NCBI GenBank assembly: GCA_947462335.1
Contig: OX381721.1
Coordinates: 38,032,488 to 38,096,487, forward strand
Length of the DNA stretch: 64,000 nt
Direction of reading: 5' to 3'
Source of the DNA: Harmothoe impar
Taxonomy: Eukaryota > Annelida > Polychaeta > Phyllodocida > Polynoidae
Part shown: piece by piece, positions 9,600 through 20,082 of the stretch
Layout of the letters: every line of letters starts with the position of its first letter
Numbering within the stretch: the first letter of the stretch is position 1
Notes under the pieces: generated by a model
The model's input: only the letters and a program-made list of their open reading frames with translations
The model's database searches: none
Told to the model about the DNA's origin: nothing
Position numbers and translations under genes: made by a program

Positions 9600-11785
9600 C
9601 ACAGAGAAAAGGAAAGGAATCAGAAAGGGAGAGCAGGTCTTGCTTTCAGAATGACTCCCTTTGCGACTGAAAGGGAGTCAGCACTTTAGAAAGAGAGTCA
9701 CTGTGACTCCTTTAAGAGAGTCACTGTGACTGAGTCCACATCCTTGCTTTCAAAATGACTCCCTTTTAGTTAAAGGGAGTCCACCTCAATGTTGACTCTC
9801 TTTGTAAAGGGAGTCTATCTTATATTTGACTCCCTTTATGAAGAGAGTTGTTCATCAATTACAATGGTAATGTGCAGTCTCTTTTGCTCTATGCAACATG
9901 TCTAATGGCTGTTACCAGGGCTCATCTCTCCACACTATATTGTTGTAAGTTCTAAGAGGGATATCTATTCAAGATTCCTCACACTAGTCAATATCAATGA
10001 ACATCTGAATTGCCATGGATCTAACTTTTTGTATTCCCACAAACTGGGTGCCTATAAAAGGTCATATACCTTAACTATTATGGTTACGTTACAATCATGG
10101 ACCAACTCTTAATTATTTCATCAAATTAGGATTTGACACTAGATATTCATGCTACAACTATTCATAGTAAGAGTATGAATATTCATGAGTTTAGATATAT
10201 TTTTGAATTGTAAACGTGTATATATTCATCAGATGATTTTCTAAATAACGTCCGTATTTAATGTACAATACGTAACAATAATGATGCAAGTAATCATGTA
10301 GAATGCTACGGCATGCATGTATCCCACAGTTGGGGCTAAGTGTACTTTACTGAGTACATCAATTATGCTATTTCAGACAAAAGTGCTTAACACTAGCTTT
10401 GTATTACATGTAAATAATTAATTCATGAATGTAGACACCAGTATACAATGTGGAGAAGTTCCTGCGCTCATTCAGCGCCATGATAGTTTTAAATGAGTGT
10501 GGGGGCTTCCAACATTGTCATGTACAGTAGTTGTATCCAATTAATTAATATTGGTGTGTCAGGTACATTGCCTGCGTTAGTGTAGCAAGTTAAACTAAGT
10601 ATAAGATTAGGACAGGTTGACGAGCAGTGAGCTTGCTTTGTATCTGGATGACAGGTGCTGTAACTCGGGGTGCAGTCAGGATGTAAGACAATGACAAAGG
10701 GATTTTGTTAAGTTAGGTTGGGCAGTGTTTTAGGCGTTTGGCCTCACATAGCGCACTTACAGTCACTTTTGCTGCACGTTTAAAACTCTACCTGTTTTTA
10801 TCAAGACGGCAGTCCCGTGGAAATTTGTTCCACAGGTCTATGCCTCGATAAACAGGGCTGTTTCGGTAGCTTAGTTTGACATCGTGGCGATAGATAAGTT
10901 CTGCAGTACCAGCAGATCTGGTGATTATACCTCCTACTATGGGTGTCCTGAATTTGAGACCCTTTTCCTCATGCAAGTGTTTCCCTGAGTATAGAAACTT
11001 ATGCATTAAGGTTAGTAGATGCATGTCAAATCTGACATCCAGGTAATCAACACCACACTCGTTATGAAGTCCCGCAACCGGATGCCTCATATTGGTTATT
11101 AAACATATGCGTAAGCACCTGTTTTGGACATGTTGCAATTTTTTAGTATTGGTCACAGTGAGGCCATTATAGAGGAAGGCACAGTAGTCTTTGACAGGTA
11201 GTATTGTTTGTTTATAGACTTGACAGGCAGTGGCTATCGTAAGTGATTTCCTTATTTTACATAAGAGATAGAGGTGCAGACAGGCAGTACTTATAGTGCT
11301 GCTTACTGTTTTACTGAAATTTAGTTTGTTGTCTATGATGACTCCTAAATATTCATATTCATTTACTACCATAAGAAATTGCCCTCCCATCTGTATGAGG
11401 GATTTGACATTATTTACCGGTTCATTGAACATTATCATTTGTGTCTTTTCTGTATTGATGCTCAGACCACTCTTGGTGAACCAATTGTTTATATATATAT
11501 AGAGAGAGAGATGTTAGCCTCCAGATTATTACTCCTTTGAGCATAGTGCTACCACCTAGCAGGACATGTTAGAACCAACTGTTGGTGACTCCCTTCCTAT
11601 AAGCCCAGACTCCCTTTGCCCCTAAGAGAGTCTAACTAAGGTTGACTCCCTTATTAAACTGAGTCAGGAGAGATGTGATTTGACCTAAGGGAGGCAGTTG
11701 GTTCTGACCCTCTTCTAAAGGGAGTCCAGGTCAGCTAAACTCGGTTCTGACTCCGAAATGACTCCCTTCCTTCCTTTTCTGTGTG
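9600..11785. mobile_element. CACAGA-ended element with GACTCCCTTT subterminal repeats, enclosing a LINE fragment
   Basis: Left end CACAGAGAAAAGGAAAGG and right end CCTTCCTTTTCTGTGTG, flanked by TA (9598-9599, 11786-11787). Both terminal zones (9640-9850 and 11575-11770) carry many copies of GACTCCCTTT or its complement AAAGGGAGTC. The middle holds the LINE reverse transcriptase fragment 10716-11500 and unassigned AT-rich sequence (9850-10715). Whether the LINE inserted into a smaller MITE or is part of the element cannot be decided here. Confidence 0.6.
10716..11500 (-). pseudogene. non-LTR retrotransposon (LINE) reverse transcriptase, C-terminal fragment
   Basis: This is the carboxy-terminal part of a LINE reverse transcriptase, the enzyme that copies retrotransposon RNA at a nicked chromosomal target. 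Read from 11500 downwards, the frame gives WFTKSGLSINTEKT (the region after the palm), then YEYLGVIIDNKLNF, then VQNRCLRICLITN and near the end RGIDLWNKFP. These match the thumb and C-terminal pattern of Jockey/CR1-type elements, where LGV.ID..L.F and Q.R..R are typical. The catalytic YADD motif, fingers, endonuclease domain and ORF1 are missing, because the 5' end stops at a TA/GA microsatellite near 11500. A TAG at 10785-10787 interrupts the frame just before SFKRAAKVT; a second stop near 10716 looks like the original end. It is therefore a 5'-truncated, dead copy. It lies inside the element 9600-11785. The exact clade is not determined. Confidence 0.85.
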
Positions 11786-12033
11786 TACCTTCTCCTGTTG
11801 AGGCGGTTGCCCATCATGAGTCAAAAGGATCTTGATTTCCTTCATACCTTTTCCGAAAATACCATGCATCACTTGGAACCAAATAGTAAATTGAAAAGTA
11901 GAGGGTCCCGAGCTACTATGAAGGAAAGTAGCTCTCCAAGATTAAATCAGAAAACCAACCATTTATTTTTAAAGCATTGGTAGTAACAGCATTGTCACTT
12001 TTTAAAACTTCTCATTAGATCCTCTCTGAACTC

Positions 12034-12213
12034 CCATATTCGACGTAATAAGCGCACACCCCCTATTAAGCGCACACACCCCATTTGGGCCGATTCTCAT
12101 ACTATAAATAACCAGAAATATCTCAATTTTTGACCCCAATTAAACTCTTAACCACTAATATGCGTCCATAATATTTTTTTAAGCGCACTGTGCGCATATT
12201 ATGTCCAATACGG
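12034..12213. mobile_element. MITE with TACCGTATT-type ends, copy 1
   Basis: The right end GCGCATATTATGTCCAATAC followed by GGTA is the complement of the left TATTCGACGTAATAAGCGC; the first bases of the left end are degraded. AAGCGCAC motifs repeat inside both ends. TA follows the right end (12214-12215). A cousin with similar CCGTA termini is at 38802-39012. Probably Tc1/mariner-like, inferred from TA alone. Confidence 0.55.
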
Positions 12214-12246
12214 TAATCTGAATAAGGGGGAACATACTGATCTCAA

Positions 12247-12248
<2 letters not shown>

Positions 12249-12306
<58 letters not shown>
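12249..12306. repeat. (AT)n microsatellite
   Basis: Uninterrupted AT dinucleotide run. Confidence 0.95.
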
Positions 12307-12310
<4 letters not shown>

Positions 12311-12358
12311 CTACATCTGAACCCCCACACATCCCCTATACATAGGCAGAGAGGGAGC

Positions 12359-12466
12359 TATGATGGAGTAGGCAGTGACCTGGGGGCAGTCCTCAACATG
12401 AGATAAGAATCAGTAATCTGCCCCTCCTCACTGGGGGTATCCTGAGTCTGTAGGCCTGATACTACA
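12359..12466 (+). repeat. dispersed repeat E, copy 2
   Basis: Same sequence as 333-446, including CAACATGAGATAAGAATCAG followed by TAATCT. Confidence 0.65.
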
Positions 12467-12470
12467 GGGC

Positions 12471-12970
12471 ACCCGGCCGTCGATAGCAGCGCCGCTTGTG
12501 GTAAATTGAGAACCTGCAGTACAGGCCCTTGGCCAGTGGGTGGAGCAGCTAACCGGGGGTTATGATGTCACAGGGCAGTACTGAGTCTATAGGTGCCCAC
12601 CTAGTGTGACCTGCTTGAACTTCTAACCCCCGAACATGGATGCCCCCATGGCCGAACCCCTAGGAGCCCTATAGTCGTGTGGGTGCCGTATATGCCTTTC
12701 TGTCATGTTGTGTTCAGTTGCATTATTAGATTGCATAGAATCAACAATTAAAATGTTGCTTTCCATATCAGCGTCTTCTAGCACACCTGTGCTTATATTC
12801 CAGTCGTCCACTTTGCCCTGTGCTTATACAGGACATGCCCTAGTTAGAGATCCAATTTTAGTGCTTAATACAATTTTGGTAAACTCTTCCACTCTATGCT
12901 AAAACAAAATATGCGCTAATTTGAGAACCTTCGCTAAAACAGGCAGGTACAGTAATCTGAATAAAATCCC
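12471..12970. other. unassigned sequence with short direct repeats
   Basis: TTGAGAACCT occurs near 12508 and again near 12918, and GTAATCTGAATAA occurs at about 12951 as well as at 12213 on the far side of the AT run. No coding frame is credible. Confidence 0.35.
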
Positions 12971-12976
12971 AGCTCT

Positions 12977-13199
12977 GGGGCCCTTGATGGGGGGGTCCCC
13001 ATGTCGCATGTCAGTTTTAAGAAATGGCCAAGGTCGCAAGTCTATGTTGCTTAAAAATGCTCATGTCCCATGTTGATTTTAAAGACTGTTCATGTCCCAT
13101 GTCACCATTTTTTAAGCTTCATGTTGCATGTCACCAGGCCTCATGTCGAATTTAAGAAATGCCCATGTCGCCATGTCGAATTTAAAGGTCTAGGGCCAT
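12977..13199 (+). mobile_element. MITE F, copy 1 (CATGTCGCATGTC family)
   Basis: Starts GGGGCCCTTGATGGGGGGGT and ends GGTCTAGGGCCAT. AGCTCT lies directly outside both ends (12971-12976, 13200-13205). Inside, CATGTCGCATGTC and CATGTCCCATGT recur every 30-40 bp, separated by TTTTAAGAAATG-like spacers. It aligns along its full length with 14856-15072 and partly with 19437-19615. Non-coding. Confidence 0.75.
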
Positions 13200-13380
13200 A
13201 GCTCTACCCAGGATAAGGACCCTGACTTCTGGTCAGCACTCTACCCAAGCTTCAGTTGTAGGAAGCTGAGCTTTAAAGGTCTACAAACCCAAGAACTACT
13301 AATCAGAGGTTCCATTAGTTGAACCAACATCTGAGGCAGGGTGACAGAGTCTGAAGGAGGGGGCAATGCACCCTACCCTC

Positions 13381-13424
13381 TTACCCATTGGGGGTTGGGG
13401 GGTTGGGGGGGGGATAAATAGCCC
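13381..13424. repeat. G-rich tract
   Basis: GGGGGTTGGGGGGTTGGGGG runs with potential to form a G-quadruplex. Confidence 0.6.
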
Positions 13425-13602
13425 CTTCTATAATGGGACATCATAAAGTGACTAAATCAATCATATATAATCAAGTTCTCAACATTGTTTCAGCCGATAT
13501 TGTTCATAGATAAACGGATTAAGGGCAGCATAGTGCACCGAGAAAACCATGCCTGCCAAACTCTCCCTGAGGGTGAATATGATTGATGCTGGGCTAACAT
13601 TG

Positions 13603-13849
13603 CACTAAAAAAGTAAACTTGTCTTCAGACTCGTCGAAGTGACTATCATAAAATAATAGAATCAAAAGTTGTCTAACCTATCAGGTTACCCCCCCCCCCC
13701 AACAAATATAATCTGGAGCTGCCAAATGTCGGGTTTCGGGCTGGGATTCTATTTGTGGGATGGTAACCTGATAGGTTAGACAACTTTTGACTTGTTTATT
13801 TTATGACTGTCAATTGGAAGAGTCTGGAGACAACTTTACCTTTTGAGTG
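13603..13849. mobile_element. CACT-AAACTTGTCT MITE G, copy 1
   Basis: Left end CACTAAAAAAGTAAACTTGT, right end ACAACTTTACCTTTTGAGTG, with TG outside both (13601-13602, 13850-13851). A second inner palindrome is formed by CTAACCTATCAGGTTACC and GGTAACCTGATAGGTTAG. It aligns with 17018-17281 and 22824-23086. Non-coding. Confidence 0.85.
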
Positions 13850-13851
13850 TG

Positions 13852-14396
13852 ATATTGGAGCTCAAGGGTAGATTACTCAAGGTTACAATGCCCATTATAG
13901 AAAAGGCCTGAGCTGTGAGACAGAAACACTTTGGATAGAAGTATGTTTAACTATTTCTATAGTAACACTGCCAAACTGTAAGCTAATACCCACCCCGTTT
14001 CTCATCATGAAAAGATAGATCCCGAGGCACTGAGAACCACCTTGTGATTTTTCTTTTCACATCCTTGCAACAGTAGGGCACTCTTGAAACTATAGGTTCA
14101 AAGATATATGCTTGATATGGCTTTTACATCTTCGAAATGTTCCCTATCTTCAGCCATAACGTCAGGCTCCTATTTTTTTGATTAAATGTAACATGCTCTT
14201 GTTCTTCGAGAAAGAATGTATGGATTCGTTACACTTATTAATTTAATATATCATTAAGCCTGTTCAATTTCAGGATAAGTAAAACAAAACACCAACCAAT
14301 CTATACTCTAATTAAGTTGAATGTAATTCCTCAGGAAGGGTCAGCCTAAATCACTAATACAGATCTGGCTATTGAGTCAGCTTTTATGCGTTGTAC
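13852..14396. other. unassigned non-coding sequence
   Basis: No gene, tandem repeat or paired terminal repeat seen. Confidence 0.45.
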
Positions 14397-14400
14397 TTGA

Positions 14401-14552
14401 GCCTTTAGGGACGGCATCATGCATTCAACCATCATACCCTTGGTTGGCACGATGCACCAATGCAGCTCTGGTTTATTTCATGGCAGGGATGCATTGATGC
14501 ATCATGATGACACATGTCATATATTTATCAGCGAAATGCTGTCCTTAGAGGG
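14401..14552. mobile_element. MITE H (ATGATGCA family), copy 1
   Basis: Ends GCCTTTAGGGACGGCATCAT and its counterpart ATGCTGTCCTTAGAGGG, flanked by TTGA on both sides (14397-14400, 14553-14556). The interior repeats GATGCA, GCATCATGATGACAC and CACCAATGCAGC. Related copies at 20083-20369 and 33056-33276 are flanked by TTAA, at least on the right. Non-coding. Confidence 0.6.
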
Positions 14553-14621
14553 TTGAGGGACCTAGGACCCGTATGTTTACTGGTATGGCATACCCTGATG
14601 CAGAGTTCATGGGTGCACCCT

Positions 14622-14728
14622 CAGAAAAGTGAGAGTCATTGTCGCTAAAACTACCCTCACCTGAGGGTCAGACAGTGCCTGACCCTCAGGTGAGGGTAGT
14701 TTTAGCGACAATGACTCTCACTTTTCTG
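14622..14728. mobile_element. 107-bp perfect hairpin MITE
   Basis: Two 50-bp arms (14622-14671 and 14679-14728) are exact reverse complements around a 7-base loop. They begin CAGAAAAGTGAGAGTCATTG and contain CTACCCTCACCTGAGGGTCA next to the loop. The copy at 8318-8424 has the same length but imperfect arms. A perfect long hairpin suggests either recent insertion or continuing arm correction. Confidence 0.9.
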
Positions 14729-14855
14729 TGTGTGTGGCGAGCTGCTGCCAGCTTGTGTTGTATAACTCCACATGGAGGTAGGCCTCATCTGCCCTATGAC
14801 ATAACTGCATGGTACATCAACATGCGATAAAGTCTGGATGCATGGAGCTAGCTGT

Positions 14856-15072
14856 GGGGCCCTAGATGGGGGGGTCCCCATGTCGCATGTCGGTTTTAAG
14901 AAATGGGCATGTCGCCTAAAAATGCTCATGTCCCATGTCGATTTTAAGAACTGTCCATGCCCCATGTCACTATCTTTTTAAGCCTCATGTCGCATGTCAC
15001 TAGGCGTCATGTCGCACGTCAAATTTAAGAAATGCCCCTGTCGCCATGTTCAATTTAGAGGTCTAGGGCCAT
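14856..15072 (+). mobile_element. MITE F, copy 2
   Basis: Starts GGGGCCCTAGATGGGGGGGT, ends GGTCTAGGGCCAT, flanked by AGCTGT on both sides (14850-14855, 15073-15078). Internal CATGTCGCATGTC motifs as in copy 1. The flank differs from copy 1 (AGCTCT) but matches on the two sides of each copy, as expected for a 6-bp target duplication. Confidence 0.75.
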
Positions 15073-15455
15073 AGCTGTACACATTGCAGCTAAATAAACT
15101 TACCATGGTTACCGATGAAGAGCAAATTCAGTAATATGTTAGATGTTTCCTCAGTGTATACACCAGAACAACATGTATTTAGTATATTGGAATACTTATA
15201 TATTATGCCACCTTCATATTATATACGATGGGGCCATATATGATAATGTTATACATGCCACCATCATATATCATGGGTTATATATATATATATTATAACC
15301 CATACGCCTTTGTGAATGCTCTTATATCTCATCTTTTTCAAACAGATTGCTATCTATTTCCAAATAACACATCTATACACTTCTACAATTCTGCCACATT
15401 TTAGAACCAGGCGCTTCTAAATTTAGAGCTCTGTATATAGCCCTGCACTCATATA

Positions 15456-15704
15456 AAGGCGGTGATCCACTGCCGCGAATTTGCTGCGATTTTGCTGCGA
15501 ATGACACTCGTGCGTGTAAACACGGAGAAAACGTTCCAGCAGTGGATCTACTACTGCGAGTCACTGCGACAACGTCGCAGCGAGAGGCGTGTGGCTGCGA
15601 GTAAATTCGCAGAAATCTGAAAGTTTTGATTTCTGCGAGTGTATTCGCAAGCCTCTCTCGTACGGGCACACTCGCAACAAATTCGCGGCAGTGGATCACC
15701 GGCT
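15456..15704. mobile_element. foldback element M (GATCCACTGC / CTGCGA family)
   Basis: Left arm AAGGCGGTGATCCACTGCCG continuing CGAATTTG; right arm CAAATTCGCGGCAGTGGATC continuing ACCGGCTT. Arms are almost exact complements for about 28 bp, followed by many CTGCGA/TTCGCAG repeats and an inner CAGCAGTGGATCTACTACTG. No clear target duplication and no coding capacity. Only one copy in the window. Confidence 0.8.
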
Positions 15705-15712
15705 TAAGATAG

Positions 15713-15810
15713 GTGCTCAAACCCGCAGTTCTCGGTACCCCTCCACCGAGAGTCAGGGCGCAGTCAGGACAGGTACTCAGCCCTATTCATAGGGGAGCTG
15801 GGGTTTTAAG
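15713..15810 (+). repeat. dispersed repeat X, copy 1
   Basis: Contains CAGTCAGGACAGGTACTCAG, which recurs as CAGTCGGGACAGGTACTCAG near 46950, preceded in both by AAACCCGCAG. CTCGGTACCCCTCCACCGAG forms a small hairpin that also appears, varied, in the 1648-bp tandem unit (about 41250). Class unknown. Confidence 0.5.
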
Positions 15811-16199
15811 AGACTCAAGGAGACACCCATATCTGCAGCGCCGGGTCTGCAGCGCTTGTACAAGACAGAAGCGTGTTTAAACCGCGGCGTTTAAATGTGA
15901 CGAAACGGTACCTAAAATTGCTCTGGTAATTACTTGAGTATAAAGCTGCTCCAAACCATCTGCTGAAGTAGATTCCACCCAGCAGGCTATGAATAGACCT
16001 CCTCTGTGATTGCAGGAAACAGATCGGGGTAATTTCCCCCCCAGCAGGCCTCTGCGATACATCTCCTGTGTCATTGGCTGACGTCCAGTGCTGTTCTGTA
16101 GTGAGGGGTGGCGACATCTCTGCTGATGACCTCTCTGTACTGGTATGGTCATCGCTACCACTGGCAGCTCATCTATGATAACTGCTGCACATTAGTCAG
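15811..16199. other. unassigned non-coding sequence
   Basis: Two overlapping minus-strand frames of 94-100 codons exist here, but neither has recognisable content and they overlap each other. Nothing else seen. Confidence 0.35.
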
Positions 16200-16384
16200 G
16201 GAATGATACAGGATGAAGGAAGCAGGAGGGTTGGGTATCCATGGCTCAGGCATAAGGTGCAGCCTAAGTACTGGCGTATCCATGTATTATTCCGTTTATA
16301 CCATAGCTATAACATTCAAGAAAAAAATCGGAGTCGTTGTTATCATGAAAACTTACCATGTGACATCATATCAGTGCTAATGCA
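16200..16384. other. edge of palindromic family N
   Basis: GGGTTGGGTATCCATGGCTC near 16228 resembles the arms of the hairpins near 16685 and 17290, and CATGTATTATTCCGTTTATA near 16279 recurs as CATGTATTATTCCCTTAATA near 16753. This is probably a diverged copy of the same repeat. Confidence 0.4.
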
Positions 16385-16388
16385 TGGT

Positions 16389-16574
16389 GGTTATCCAGCC
16401 CTGGGTTTGAGTGCCTGAAGTGGATAACCGTAGTATAATCTGGTTTATACCATGCAAGGTCATCAACTTTAGGTACTCAAAATCAGTGGCAAGGTTGGAA
16501 AACCACCACGCATTAGCTGTTGTTATACCACGGCAATCCACTTCAGGCACTCAAAGCATTAGAACTGGATAACT
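16389..16574. repeat. inverted repeat (foldback), family N
   Basis: GGTTATCCAGCCCTGGGTTT continuing GAGTGCCTGAAGTGGATAAC is complementary to ATCCACTTCAGGCACTCAAA continuing to CTGGATAAC. Arms of about 40 bp enclose roughly 100 bp. Probably a MITE; target duplication not resolved. Confidence 0.7.
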
Positions 16575-16684
16575 GCACTGCTATGACGTCACACAGTGAG
16601 CTTACATGGTGAACACAAATTTACAGGGCAAAAGAAATCTGATTTGTTCTCGAATGTTAAAACTGTGGTATAACTCAGTATACT

Positions 16685-16800
16685 AAGGTTGGTTATCCAT
16701 GGTCAAGGACTCACTTAGCCATGTATAACCAACCCTCGTGCTTGCTTATTCATGTATTATTCCCTTAATAACTATGCTGCTAAGAGGTCACAGTGTGCAT
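16685..16800. repeat. short hairpin of family N with trailing repeat
   Basis: AGGTTGGTTATCCATGGTCA pairs with TTAGCCATGTATAACCAACC around a short loop. The same TATCCATGGCTAAGG theme recurs at 17284-17345. Confidence 0.6.
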
Positions 16801-17017
16801 TTATATGATGATTAGCACCACATCATTATTGATATAGCTCCCATGATGCATCCAACCATAGGCGGCATTGCTGGGTCTGGTAAGTAGTTGTGATCGCTCC
16901 CAGTGCCAGCAAAGCTGCTGGTATCTAAGCTAAAATTGTTAAATAAACTAACACCTCCTCAAATGTTTAGTCTGTGGTATAAATGGAATAAAAATGGATA
17001 ATCCAGCACTCTGGCTG

Positions 17018-17281
17018 CACTCAAAAAATAAACTTGTCTCCAGACTCTTCGAAGTGACGGTCATAAAATAAACGAGTCAAAAACTTGTCTAAGTGACAAG
17101 CAAGTGGGTCTTCTAGCTGGAGATTAAAGACCCACTTGGCATGTGCCAGCCCAAAACCCGACATTTGCGAGCTCAAGCTTCAATTTGTGGGATGGTGACC
17201 TCACAGGTTAGACAACTTTTGACTTGTTTATTTTATGATAGTCACTTTGACGAGTCTGGAGACAAGTTTACTTTTTCAGTG
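17018..17281. mobile_element. MITE G, copy 2
   Basis: Left end CACTCAAAAAATAAACTTGT, right end ACAAGTTTACTTTTTCAGTG, with TG outside both (17016-17017, 17282-17283). Both arms contain GTCTCCAGACTC or its complement. Interior as in the copies at 13603 and 22824, including the GGGTCTTCTAGCTGGAGAT block shared with 22824. Confidence 0.85.
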
Positions 17282-17283
17282 TG

Positions 17284-17400
17284 GTCTGCCATGGCTAAGG
17301 ACCTCAGCTGCGTCTTGTGCCTTAGCCATGGATAGCCTAACCTCGTGCCAGATCTATGTAGTATTATCTCACTACACCAATAATGTGTTGGGAGAGTGAC
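17284..17400. repeat. palindrome of family N
   Basis: CTGCCATGGCTAAGG and CCTTAGCCATGGATAG pair around about 25 bp, followed by AACCTCGTGCCAGATCTATG, which matches the sequence after the hairpin near 16685. Confidence 0.55.
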
Positions 17401-17599
17401 GCTTCTGCTATAGAGTTAGAATGGCCAGAGAGCCATCCCTAAGTCGACCCCCCCACAGAGAGGCCAGGCACAGTGGAGGCTGTGGCTAATAACCTTGCCC
17501 AACGTTCATTGGTCGTATCTATCAGCCGGAAGTCAGCCCCTGCCCGCCCCCTAACAGCCAATAGGGTGACTATTGGGGAGGTGTGGGATGTGCTCTTAT

Positions 17600-18705
17600 T
17601 ATCGCTCATACTGATTAACTTTGTTTTCTTGCAGCTGGACGATCACTGAAGGGACCGGCAGCTTGACTTCTAGAGGCAGGAGAGTACTTCCTGATCGAGT
17701 CGGTGACCAGGGGATGTTAGAACAGTGCTGTTGGGTAGATTAGATGTTTTCCTTCATCTTATCACCTGGAAGGATCTGTACGCAGGACTATGATGACGTC
17801 AGAAGAATTGAGGAGTGTAGACTCTAGAGCTTGGACCTGAGTGTGTACATTATACAGAGCCTACATGGCATCAGACACATTGGATATAGCTAACTACCAT
17901 ATTGGTGTCCGCAAGTGTGTCTATAGCAATAATAGCCGACAGCTAGATCTACATCTCGAGGCAGGGGAAGACTTTCTAATTGAGTCTGTGATGTTATAAC
18001 AGTGCTGTCAGAGATGCTATACCTTATCAAAAACCGGATGGATCTGTACCCAGGATTCCCATGACGTCAGAGGGAGTGGGTAACACAGATGCCACCACCC
18101 TCTGGTGGTGTGTCGTTGAACTATCTGACCCTGGGTTCATCTGAGCACGGACCTGTGTGTGTGTTGTAATCTCTGTGCACCATAGCTTTCCGGGAACAGG
18201 CTACACTGCAACCAGACCGAGGCCAGGTGACATCACACACAGGGGATATAGCTTACTACAATATTGGTGTCCCATGGTGCATGTATAGCGATAATTCAGG
18301 TGGCTCCCTCTGTGCAGCCATGTTAGTTCTCAGCTCGGCGTCTCGCATGAGATGTAGGCAGTGATCAGCAGCCACACACCATAGCTTGCCAGGAACAGGC
18401 TACATTGCGAGATCAGAACCAGGATCTCACGAGAGCTGCCTGTGTTAGCGTACCCACAGAGTTTGCGGGAACAAGTCCACACCAGTTACATCGCTATAGC
18501 GATGACTCGGGTTTCTGTGTATGGGCGGCCATGTTAGTTCTGTGCTCGCCATTTATCGTGAGACTTAGGCAGTGACCAGCCACTCACACACCATAGCTTC
18601 CGGGGAACAGGCTACAATACGAGAGCAGAACCAAGATCTCACGAGATTGATGGTGTCAGTGTAAAAACAGCGGGAACAAGTCCACACCAGTTACATCGCT
18701 ATATA
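17600..18705 (+). repeat. old degenerate tandem array, units about 200-300 bp
   Basis: Blocks recur in order with heavy divergence: GAGGCAGGAGAGTACTTCCT (17670) and GAGGCAGGGGAAGACTTTCT (17959); GGATCTGTACGCAGGACTAT (17770) and GGATCTGTACCCAGGATTCC (18048), both followed by GACGTCAG; TATTGGTGTCC near 17900 and 18263; CACACCATAGCTT and GGAACAGGCTACA three times (18180-18620); AACAAGTCCACACCAGTTAC twice (18470, 18673). A splice-acceptor-like TTTTCTTGCAG ends near 17634 with an open frame of about 34 codons after it, but the repetition argues against a normal exon. This could be a decayed transcribed repeat or a non-coding RNA locus; neither is proven. Confidence 0.6.
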
Positions 18706-19436
18706 TGTGATCTGTGAGGAACATGGAGGGCCGCCCTGGTGGTGTACATCAGTACTACCTACTTCCGGTTTGACCCCTGTGTACATACCTAGTATACAGC
18801 TACCCCAGCTGCCACCAACACCTGACTAAGGGCATGTATAACTCCGACTGCTGGTCACTCAGAGTGGACTACTCACTGGGGTGTTGACCCAGGACTGAAC
18901 CCTCCTGAGTGGATTTATACCTACCCCTAGTCTACATATTGTGACTGGTGGCGACCTGCTAGATGCCACAGTCTGTGTATGATGTCTATACTGCTGGAGA
19001 TATGTAGGATTACCAAGATACACACCATATAGGTTACCACAGTACCATTAGCTTGTGTAACCCTCGCCGTAATAACCATCATTGGCCGTCTGGGTACTAA
19101 CCAATCTCCGGTCTGCTCTCATGCAGGCGGCTTGTGTCGTAATTAGTGCTAATTCCCACCACTCCCCAGGTGGTGGCGCTGTTTGTGTGCCCAGAATGAG
19201 GCTGAGTGCGGTAAGCCCACAGTAGGTGGGAGTTAGAGTTAAATAACCCGCACGGAGAGGGGAGTAAGGAGGGGAGATAATAAGCTGTTAAGGAGCCTAC
19301 AGGTGCCGGTTATCAAGTATTGCAGCCAGCACGGAGACCTCAAACTACACTCAGCCACTGCCTGTGATGGTGGACGTGTGGGGCACATCTCCATCTGGTG
19401 GATGCTGTCAGGGTGAGTAGTATGTATACACTTCTG
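18706..19436. other. unassigned non-coding sequence
   Basis: GC-richer than its surroundings, with no open frame worth reporting and no repeat structure found. Confidence 0.4.
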
Positions 19437-19615
19437 GGGGTCTGGAGGGGGGGGGGTCCCCATTTTCCATGTCGATTTTAAGAAAAGGCCATGTCACGCT
19501 GTCAATTTTCAATGTATGCATATGTCCCACGTCACTATCTCTGATATTCCTCATGTCGCATGTCACTAGGCCCAGAAACGGCCATGTAGCCAAATCGAAT
19601 TTAATGGTCCACACC
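19437..19615 (+). mobile_element. MITE F, diverged copy 3
   Basis: Shares GGGGGGTCCCCAT at the left, CATGTCGATTTTAAGAAA and CTCATGTCGCATGTCACTAG inside, and CGAATTTAATGGTC at the right with the copies at 12977 and 14856. The outermost bases are degraded and no flanking duplication is visible. Confidence 0.6.
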
Positions 19616-19619
19616 CATT

Positions 19620-20082
19620 TATCTAGTTGAGTTTGAGCTTGAGTTTGTCAAGTAGTAATCCTGTTGAATAAAAAGAAAAAGAAGTAGAACTATAACATTC
19701 ATTTATTATAGAAGAGGTGGATATCTATACAGTTAATATTTTTGGTGTTGACATGTATGATATAGTACATCTTAAACAATACCACCCTTACAATGATGAA
19801 AATGAGGATGGGGATCTTTTATTCATATACTATCTCTAATGATTTACGTGAATGTAGATAAATATAATGACCACTCTATGTAAAGGGTCTTCTTCAACTA
19901 TGTGTATGCCAATATGTAAGGTTAGATAATATTATCAGTATGATCTAATTTAACCGTCTCAACTTTAGCATACTAATGAGTTTCTAGGATGCCTTGTTTG
20001 CCCCTATTCCGACATGATGTATTGCCAGGGTATACCTTGGGACCACTCTGATCTAGAAAAACAAGTTTAGTTGTCTTTGAAC
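19620..20082. other. unassigned AT-rich sequence
   Basis: No gene or repeat recognised. Confidence 0.45.

Noticed and set aside
15811..16161. Two overlapping minus-strand frames of 94 and 100 codons
   Set aside because: They overlap in different frames, neither has a known domain, and no splice or promoter evidence supports them.
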